Below, in pieces: positions 48,383 to 64,000 of a DNA stretch of 64,000 nucleotides. Position 1 is the stretch's first letter. Every line of letters starts with the position of its first letter. This DNA is from Echinococcus granulosus (Eukaryota; Platyhelminthes; Cestoda; Cyclophyllidea; Taeniidae): contig NW_020170402.1 in NCBI RefSeq assembly GCF_000524195.1, forward strand, positions 667,750 through 731,749, read 5' to 3'. The position numbers and the translations under genes are program-made. The notes under the pieces are model-generated. The model was not told where the DNA came from. It saw nothing but the letters and a program-made list of their open reading frames with translations, and ran no database searches.

Positions 48383-51300
48383 ATGTCGTCCGATGAGGCT
48401 GTTCGTGAAGATACGTCTTTGACTTCGCCCTTGAACGATTCCAGCAATAGAGGTAAACTGGCGTTTTCTCCTCTGTCTCTTTCATCTGCTCGTCGCCACA
48501 CTCGATCCACAAATGAAGAATCCACCAGTCGTCGCCGTCGCAGGCATTCTTCCTCATCTCGTTCAATGTCTCCCATTGTAACCAAGCGATTCAGAAATGT
48601 CAGACGCGGAAATGGGACACTCGTCTCGAAGGAGTACGCTAAACGGTCACAACAGTCTTCTTCGCGTTCTGTTTCTCCATTAAAGACACCTGAAGATACC
48701 GAAAAATCGGCAGTAAATGATGAAATGCTGAAAGACAAAATGGCAGCTTCTTATCGAGATATCAACATTTTTGGGAAGACTGGTGGTGCCTACATCCCTC
48801 CTGCGCGTCTACGCCAAATGCAGGCAAAAATAACTGACAAGTCTTCGGAGGCCTATCAACGCATCGCTTGGGAAGCTCTCAAAAAATCTATCCATGGCCT
48901 CATTAACAAAGTCAATATCTCTAACATTGCTCAGGTCGTGCGTCAGCTTCTCTCTGAGAACATTGTTCGTGGTCGAGGTCTGCTAGTTAAGTCTCTAATC
49001 ACTTCTCAAATGGCGTCGCCAACTTTCACCCACATTTTTGCTGCTTTAATAGCTGTTGTTAACACCAAGCTTCCCCAGGTAATTACAGCCTTACGCATGG
49101 ATTTGATTTTTCCCACGTAAGTCGAAATCCATCATCTTTTGGTTGCAGGTTGGAGAGCTGCTTTTGAAGCGACTGATAACCGAGTTCCGGAAAGCCTTCC
49201 GTCGAAATCAGAAGGATCGTTGCCTGACGACAGCTAGGTTTCTCGCCCACTTAGTGAACCAGAAGGTGGCTGATGAATTGATAGTGTTAGAGCTGCTTAC
49301 CCTCCTTTTGGAGCAGACCACGGACGACAGTGTCGAGGTATCTGTGGCACTGTTGAAGGAGTGTGGTGCCTTTCTCTCGCGTGCGGCACCCAAGGGTCTG
49401 GCCGGGATTTTTGATCACCTAAGGCGCATTCTAAATGAGAGTCAGTGTGACAAACGTATTGCTTATATGATTGAAGTCCTCTTCCAGGTGAGTGTTATTA
49501 CAAATGCTTCCTCGGTGTGCTGTTTTTCACTTGGGTTTTGCTGATGTTAGTATCCTTTACAACGCAAGTTCTTGTTCATTAGTCAATTGGCTGACAACTG
49601 TAGTACCGCTGGTAGCGCCTTAACCTAGTGGTCATTAAGACGGCTCGTCCACGGCAAATTCAAAGTCTGTGGTAGGGTGGTGGTGGTGCTCGCTTTCCTC
49701 AGTTGCTTAAAATTGGTTTAGGTCTTTTTTTATTTATCACCATTATCGTACCACTTGTCAGTTACTCAAGATGAAAAATAATTTTCTTCCTCTTCGAATT
49801 CTTGGCATTGTTTCTGGATTTCAGTACAGCTTGATGCGACTCTAAAATTCTGTTCACCTTTTCACATAGATCCGTCGTGACGGTTGGAGAGACCATCCCA
49901 CAGTGCTACCAGAGTTGGATCTGATAGAAGAGGATGATCAGATTACCCACACGCTCTCTCTTCTCGATCAGGTGGATCCCGAAGACGGTTTGAACATCTA
50001 CCGCTTTGATCCGGACTATGAGGCCAACGAGAAGAAATATGCGGTCATCCGTGCCTCCTTCCTTGGCGACAACAATGATGAAGACGTCAGCTCCGGTTCC
50101 GAGTCAAATGACGAAGAGGGCGAAGAAGAAAACGACGTTCAAGGTCCCGGTGAGCAGGAAGGCGGCATGATCATCGACCAGACCGAGACCAATCTCGTTC
50201 ATCTGCGTCGCACCATTTACCTCATGCTCCAGTCCTCCATCTCTGCCGACGAGGGTGCACATCGCCTGCTGCAGCTGAAAATCAAGCCAGGCGAGGAGTA
50301 TGAGGTTGCCTCTATGGTGCTCGACTGCTGCGCTCAGACACGCTCCTACGAGACACGCTATGGCAGTCTTGCACAGCGTCTCTGTCGTGTGATGCTCTTC
50401 TCCAGTGACAAACCCAAACCTGGGGAGCAGAAGACGGGTTCTGAGATGTCATCGGAGCCTCCGCGAACCTACGTGGCACAGTTTGAGAAGATTTTTGGCG
50501 AGCAGTATGCCACTATTCATCGGTTGGAGACGGCAAAGTTGAAAAATGTTGCTATGTTCTTCGCACACCTCCTTTTCACTGATTCAATCTCCTGGGGCGT
50601 GTTGGAGTGTGTGAAATTGAATGAGCGAGACACCTCATCATCGGGGAGAATATTTCTCAAGTACCTGTTTCAGGAGCTCTGCTCTTTCATGGGACTGGCA
50701 AAGTTGCAGGTACGATTGAGGGATGAGACTCTACAACCCTTTTTTGCTCATCTGCTACCTAGGGACAACCCAAAGGATACGCGATTTGCCATCAACTTTC
50801 TTACCACGATTGGTTTGGGTGGATTGACAGTTGATTTGAGGGAGCATTTGCAGTCAACAAGAGCAGTTGGAGAGAAGGTGAAATTGGCTGAGGCTGCGGA
50901 AGAGCTTTACAGTTCAAGCTCCTGCTCTTCGTCGTCTGATTCTTCCAGTTCTTCCTGCGATTCATCAGACTCCTCGTCGTCGTCTTCCCCCTCCTCCTCC
51001 TCGTCTTCAAGCGAAAGCGACGAGTCGGAGGATAAAAAGTTGCGAAAGAAGGTGGAGAAGGTGAAGAGAAAGGTGGAACGAAGAGAACCGAAAGGACATC
51101 GTCATCGCACAGCCTCACCAAAGTCACGTGACAGAAGTAGTAGGAGGGACGAAACCACCGGCAGTGATAGGGATGATGTCGCTGCCAAAAGTACGTCATT
51201 CGCACTCGGCTTATCATATGAGATTAGACGCTTGCAAAGAAACGTGATGATGTGCTGTCAAAAAAACTAATTTATTTGATGCCTGCTTATTTCTTGTTCT

Positions 51301-52071
51301 AATGACCTGCTTTGCTTAAGACCTCCGTAATGTTAGAAGACGCCTTTTCGCTCATCCTACCCTGTCCAATTTTCGGATTTAGAATCGGGAGGAGATCGTA
51401 AAAAGTCACTGAAGGATCACGCTGAAAGACGAAGAGGGTCTCTTTCACCACAAGTACTACCACATCGCCGTGATTCTCTGCACCCACCAGAGGCAGGGGA
51501 AAAGAGAGGCGGACGATGCAATAGAAATACATCTCCACCCATCGACCATTACCGCCTCAGTCGCCACGATAATTCTCCGTTGAAGGCTTTAGAAGAAAAA
51601 GACACACTTCCAAGGTACCAAAGACGAGAGTCCTCCCCCAATGTGGATAAGCGACGTCGATACAACTCCCCATCTCCGGCATCAAAGTATCGTCATCCCT
51701 CGCCGCCGTCACCTCCGCTTCTTCACCCCAATGACAACTCTCCTCCCGGATGCCGAAATGCCAATCGTCCGCTCTCCCCTTCGCCCCGACGCAGTCGCTT
51801 CGTGTCACCACCGCCTTCACGACGACAACGCGAGGACGACTCGGGAGAGGAAAGACGGAGGCAACGTCAACGCCGAAAAGAGGGCAGACCGGAAAAGGAG
51901 GGAGAGGAACGGAGGCTGCGGCGTCGTAGATCGGGTGAAGGACAAAATCGATCAGTTTCCAGGACGCGGGGTGAGAGGATGCTGCGAAATGTTTCTCCAC
52001 CGTCGTCTGTGCACAATCGATCGCCGTTTCAAGGGCGGGAGGAAAGGCAGTCACCCATTCCTTTTTGCTAA
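48383..52071 (+). CDS. CWC22: pre-mRNA-splicing factor CWC22 (nucampholin)
   Basis: Exons 48383-49078, 49149-49487, 49870-51190 and 51383-52071 keep frame and give 1014 residues. CWC22 joins the spliceosome and escorts eIF4A3 to it, which is needed for exon junction complex assembly. Residues 1-135 are a Ser/Arg-rich head. The conserved segment begins [14 protein letters not shown]; a MIF4G domain follows at about 160-345 ([46 protein letters not shown]), which holds eIF4A3 in the family. After an acidic linker the MA3 domain spans about 450-565 ([20 protein letters not shown]). The tail is a run of Ser/Asp/Glu followed by Lys/Arg-rich and RS-type sequence that fills exon 4. Exon 4's frame was fixed by the phase of the 51190 donor. 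It is transcribed away from the ELM2-SANT gene. Identification is firm. Confidence 0.96.
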
Positions 52072-54570
52072 ATAGTTACTTGGCTATAACTCCCATTTGT
52101 ACATTTTTCGATATGCATCTAGTGCTCTCCTGACCTCATTTAACTATCACCGCTTATGCGGATTCTACTTTCAACGGCCTGGATTGTTTGTAAGTAAAAG
52201 AATTGATAAGTTATTTGATTTCGTTTCATTGGCTAGCTGAGAAGGAAATGGGTGGACAGCAGCTTTATGCTGTCAAAGATTTCGCTCATGGAGTTTGCTT
52301 ATTTTTCGCATCGTGGGAATAAGTTATTGGATCCAAATTGCTACGGTGTTGGATGCACGAGTGAAGCCGTTGGATGCACTGGTTTGAAAGGAGTCGAGAA
52401 GAGTGACTGTGTCTACGCAGAATCGAACTACTAGATATAAGCCACAGGACATGTAGTGCACATGGTCAAGCTAGCACTTTGTCAGCACTCCACTGTGGTC
52501 CAAAACCAAACGGTGCTGGTAAAACGTGGGCCAGATAAGTGGTCGTGTAGATTTATACGATTCAGTGGAGGAAGTGCTTAGCCGTTATGTCGTGTCAAAC
52601 ATCCGCCCNNNNNNNNNNNNNNNNNNNNNNNNNNNNNNNNNNNNNNNNNNNNNNNNNNNNNNNNNNNNNNNNNNNNNNNNNNNNNNNNNNNNNNNNNNNN
52701 NNNNNNNNCGTAAAAGATGATAATGCTGTTTAGTCGGCATTAGTTCAGTTCGTTAATTGGGGTGAAGTGACAACTGGTTGATTGCTCGGTCGACCGATTG
52801 GCGTAAATTTGGATCGGACAATTGCTGACTCCGTTCAGTAGATGACAAGACAACTTGGCGAGTCAGATTGTGGTCTTACACACTTCAGTTGCTGTGGTGG
52901 ATCGTCCGACATTCAGTGACCCTCCTCCAAGGAATGGCCGTCAGCACAGGCCGTTCAGTGAGTAGTGTTGTATGCATCGTCGATTGTTGTGAGATTCGTT
53001 GTGACTGTTTTGTCCTCAGAGAGGGAGAGTTCGTCATGCAGATCATTGGACGACATTCAGGACAATTCCTACAGTGCATTCTTCTTTTTGCAATGGGTCG
53101 CATAGAATGAGTCAGATATGGACTCACCGAAAGGTGGTGCTATACAATTTGGAGATCTGATGGCGAGTATTGCAACAGAACCGTATTGGAGCTGTTCACG
53201 TCTCACTGCTAGTGTCACTGAACTTAACTTACCTGACAGTGCAGAAATGAAGAATAGGAAAAGTTAACGTTCAAAACATGGCCTATTGTAATCTCCACGG
53301 CATCGGGTAGGAAACAAGTGATCAAGATTGAGAGTCGTCTCTCCTGGCCGCTGGTACCATTATAGAAAGCTTATCTATGACCTACCTACACCCTTTATCA
53401 CCCCGATGCAGTCCAGACAAATGGGTTGCTTATTGTGATGAGCAAGTGGAGAGGTGTGTAGGACGTCAAGAGCGGCGGGAGAGAAGAAAGAGATGGGCGT
53501 CGACAGAGTAGAGTGGATTAGAGGTGCAAGCATTCACAGTGCACTACGTAAGGAACTGACGACCCCTGATTGACAACCACCCGATGATGATGACAGTGAA
53601 TTCGACTTCAAAAGTTGAAAGCACTCCATATTCTTGTTGTGATGGCGCAAAGCACTTTCAGCCCTCCCTGCTGTTAGCCGAGACAACGCAATTGATGGCA
53701 AAACCGTGCTGATGGCGAGTGTGACAACAAACTTAGTTGAATGCCCACGTTGGCGGAAAACCAACCGCTGGAAAGTACCCTATGGGACGGCTGAACAGTC
53801 TCATCTGCGAGCTGCGCAACAGGAGAGTAGTTGATGACGCAATGCTACTACCAGGTTGGGTGGGGGGAAGGAGAGGAGGATAAAACCACACCCGATTTTA
53901 AAGAAAGTTTTGTCTTTGAAACAAAAATTTTCCTGTTGGAATTGGATCAGAGTGCACCATTGTTGGACTGGGGACAAGGGCAGAGTTTGGTTCAAAAGTG
54001 ATGCCTAGAAGCATCAGAAGAGTGGAGACGATGATTTGCCATGCCGAGTTGAAGAGATATTGGTTCGCTCTCAAAAGGGACAATTCGGGAGTTGGCTTAG
54101 TTAAGCCCCAACTTTGAACCCCATAGTAAGCTGGGTTGATTAAGAATGAATGGAGGATGGAGAAGCGAAGAACACACAGTCTCTTTAAATGGTCCAGATC
54201 CTAGCTGGATAAAAAGTTACACCAAGATTGCAACTTCATTCTTCTCTAAGCAGGATCTTCGTTTCTGTACTTTCTGCTACCTTTCTTTTATATTGAACCC
54301 TCATTTCACTGTGCTGGTTGGTTCTGGAGGATGTAACGCGAGTTTGCCCTCTGCTTTACGCGTCCACCTTAAATCCACATCAGCATTGAAACCGTCAGAC
54401 CAAGAACGACAAGCTGAGGGAAATGAAGGCATATAATTAGATTCTCACTCAGAAGACAAGAGGCAAAAAATTGTTTTAGAGACAGACAGACAGATTAAGA
54501 CATTCACACCCAACAAGACCAGAGAGGGAAAGACCAGAACATGTCAGAGAGAATAAAGAGATAGAGACGG
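52072..54570. other. intergenic, CWC22 to SEC23, with an assembly gap
   Basis: The two genes converge here, so both 3'UTRs lie in this 2.5 kb. A run of exactly 100 N (52609-52708) marks a gap of unknown true size. The sequence just right of the gap (52709-53250) is non-coding with several short frames and may be part of a repeat that broke the assembly. No gene is supported. Confidence 0.5.
52609..52708. other. assembly gap (100 N)
   Basis: One hundred consecutive N. A round number is the usual placeholder for a gap of unknown length, so coordinates right of it may not be collinear with the left side. Confidence 0.99.
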
Positions 54571-61622
<7,052 letters not shown>

Positions 61623-63590
61623 ATGTCAGCGCAGCAGACCCCCTCTCTTCCGTCAATCAAACGACAAAACAAAGCGTTAAGAAGGAGTTGGTCTAACAAG
61701 AATACATTAAACATATCCAGAAAAGTCCTAGAGAAGTCAGGTAATTCAACCCGATTCCTTCTGAATCGTAACTCTCTTCAGTCATTCAGCAGAACAAACA
61801 CATTGAATCAATCCAGCAAAACAATATTCAACTTGCCAGGAAGGTCTCTGAACTCCAAAAAGAGCTCAGTGAAAGGAATGCTGAACTTCAGGTTTCTCGT
61901 GAAGAAACCTTTCAATTGCAGATGAAGCTCAATCGACTGCAGAATAATAGTGCTGAGGTGAGAGAGATATTTTAACTTTGTAGTTTGCTGCTCTAGTCTA
62001 CTCTGTACGCTCTTCGTGAAAAATTGGCTTCAATGACCGGAGAAATGTTTAGAGCCCATGAACTTGCTTCCAGGATCTGCAGCGAACTCGCGTTGCCACA
62101 GGCCTCACCGTTTCCTGGAAGTACACCGTTTTCGCGTAGATCGAATGATTCTATGCCCATGACGTCTTCTGTGTGGGTTCTTGATTTTCGTTAATTTTAT
62201 CTGCCTTTGTGATTGAGTGATGACTACGTGCATCGGCTTCCCTTTTAGCACCGTTCTACCAGGCGAGGACGAGGGTGTAAGGCGCTCCAATGATGCGACT
62301 CTCCGACCTAGTGCGCAGTCTGTAGAGATGGAGTTTGATTCGTTCGGTCTCGTGTCCAACTCCGTTAGTTACCTCTACACTAAAATTGAGCCTGAAGCGT
62401 TCCCAATAGATGCGTAGTTTGTACCACCGTTAAATTGGAAGGCTGTCAGACTTCATGGTTTTGGTATTAACCAGCTAAAGACTGCTAAAATGTCTCGATA
62501 TTGTTTCATTTTCTCTAGGTTGTAACCATTCTGTCGAGGGGAAGTCCACTTGAATCTACTTTACCAGTAAGCGCATTGTTGGTGGGAAAAGTGCTTGTTT
62601 GTATGGCCATTTCCTCGAACGGTTGCACTTTTTACGATACAGATGATTGAGATTATATTTTGCCCCGCTGGTATTTCAATTTCCACAGTGGTAAAAATAT
62701 TTCTATGCGAACCAGAAGTTGCCTGGGGGACTTGACTTCTACCCACAACTGCCAGCTGGTAATTCGCATGCACTTTTCTCATTTAGTCTGTAGGTTATCC
62801 TGCGGGCAGGGAAACAATGGTTCTGCCTCCGGGTAACGAGGAAGCTGCCGCGGGTAATCCGCCCACTCCCTTCCAAACTAGAGAGTCAGCTCCACCCACT
62901 CCTCTTCAAACTATGAAGTCATCTCCATCCAAACAATCCATCCCTTCGTGTCCCAACGATGGTGGCGAGGACTACGTGCCCGGCCCCAAGCTTAAGCGTA
63001 AGAGGGTTGCAGCCACCAAAAAGGTTGAAAAAGCCACCGGGGCTGCTGATATCTCCTCTGTAGCCGAACCCGCTGAATCGGACTCTTCAAAAGCTGCCGT
63101 TTTTCACCATCTGCCTTTCAATCACCAGCCTACGGAATCTCATCTGCTGACAGCGTGTGTTCTGTACGTCTACAGTGGTAGCGCCGATTTTACTTATTTT
63201 ATTTCAGTAAAAATGTGACAGGCCTGCTTCTGCCATCACCCTAGAACGACTGTTCCTCTAAATCAGCCAGAGATGGACTTGAAACAAGGTGGGAAAAATG
63301 AAGAGGAAGTAGGGGAAGCCGAGCCACCAGAGCCGAAGAATCCACCAAGACGGCAGTCTAAAAGGAGAAGGAAACGCCTCCGACTGATCACAGATGACTC
63401 TGTTTTCATTCCCATAACTGACTCCATGATGGAAGATGCGGTAGCCGGGAATAGGAATATTGAAAAGCCGGAACAAAAGGGTAAAGAGGTTGGAGAGAAT
63501 GTGGAGGTGGGTATCATTGTTTTCCTCACCTGAAAGGCAGTGGTTGGATAATTTTTCTCTCGATTTCAGGTGAATCAGGTTAACCGTTAA
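61623..63590 (+). CDS. coiled-coil basic protein, probable shugoshin
   Basis: Eight exons (61623-61740, 61782-61957, 61997-62172, 62249-62363, 62519-62566, 62787-63154, 63245-63506, 63570-63590) keep frame and give 427 residues ending in VNQVNR. Introns 1 and 2 are 41 and 39 bp. The N-terminus reads PSIKRQNKALRRSWSNKNTL, then IESIQQNNIQLARKVSELQK and a coiled coil to about residue 98. This order (basic KR segment, short Ser/Asn linker, NN-x-L heptads) resembles the N-terminal PP2A-binding coiled coil of shugoshins, which protect centromeric cohesin. The rest is disordered with two basic patches (KLKRKRVAATKK and PRRQSKRRRKRLR); a canonical C-terminal SGO box is not evident, so the name is provisional. 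The donor at 62173 and the acceptor at 62786 were the only ones keeping frame. Its head-to-head partner is SEC23. Confidence 0.6.
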
Positions 63591-64000
63591 TGGGCCACTT
63601 TTTGTTGAACTGTATTGCCTACTTTGTCAAGACATTTCATTTCCCAATCTCACATGTCCCGTAATAGATTCAAAAGTCACCAGAAAGTTCTATCCTCGGA
63701 TAGTGCACGAGGATTTAGAAGCCGCGGTGGCACCTTATTTAATTATTAGCCAGGAAATTAGCGTGCTCTTCTATTATCGTATTCTTTTAATTTACTGTCA
63801 TAATGAGACCGCGTCTAACAAAAAAAATTTGCAGTAGTCTAGGTAATGGGCAATGAAAAAGGACTGGGAACATTGAATATTTTGTCCTCTTCCACTTTAC
63901 CAAGATCTTATCCTAGAAGTCGCACATAATTTGTCGTACCACAGCGCCAGGTAGATCGGAGAAGACATTTAGAAGCAAATTTAGGAGTGAAAAAGGTCAC
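63591..64000. other. non-coding right end
   Basis: This is downstream of the shugoshin-like gene. No reading frame with recognisable content is seen and no AATAAA is obvious; it probably holds the 3'UTR and spacer. Confidence 0.4.

Noticed and set aside
51557..52054. Minus-strand 165-codon frame
   Set aside because: It is the shadow of the RS-rich last exon of CWC22.

Overview
The window looks like a flatworm nuclear genome, most likely a tapeworm. The coding sequence is split into many short exons with GT-AG introns of two classes: ultra-short (about 33-41 bp in the cofilin and shugoshin-like genes) and multi-kilobase introns carrying repeat debris. Several start codons lie 1-6 nt after an acceptor-like AG, as expected where spliced-leader trans-splicing occurs. 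Species assignment is inference. There is one 100-N assembly gap (52609-52708). I assembled the exons by hand; every chain listed keeps reading frame across all junctions.

Left part, + strand: the 3' end of an integrin beta gene (1087-1908), a complete mitochondrial GatC gene (2518-3364) and a six-exon homologue of LAP1/TOR1AIP, the torsin activator of the nuclear envelope (5962-11544), whose luminal domain is split by a 3.35 kb intron. From 11.5 to 20.4 kb, on the - strand, are two tandem ADF/cofilin paralogues (15103-15623 and 18038-18555) with identical four-exon structure.

Centre, - strand: one gene of 16 exons (20398-47123) encodes a protein of about 1527 residues with four N-terminal C2H2 fingers, a long low-complexity middle, an ELM2-SANT module and a C-terminal C2H2 finger. 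This is the architecture of TRERF1/ZNF541-type HDAC scaffolds. Its introns reach 9.3 kb and hold a dispersed repeat of about 190 bp (four copies there, a fifth downstream, all on the same strand) and a nearly perfect 300-bp inverted repeat with arms 3.6 kb apart.

Right part: that gene starts head-to-head with CWC22 (48383-52071, +), a spliceosome/EJC-loading factor. SEC23 of the COPII coat lies on the - strand (54571-60821, 12 exons, 771 residues). It starts head-to-head with a + strand coiled-coil gene that resembles shugoshin (61623-63590, 8 exons, 427 residues). The genes do not form a pathway; they are unrelated housekeeping and regulatory genes, and the two head-to-head pairs probably share promoter regions.
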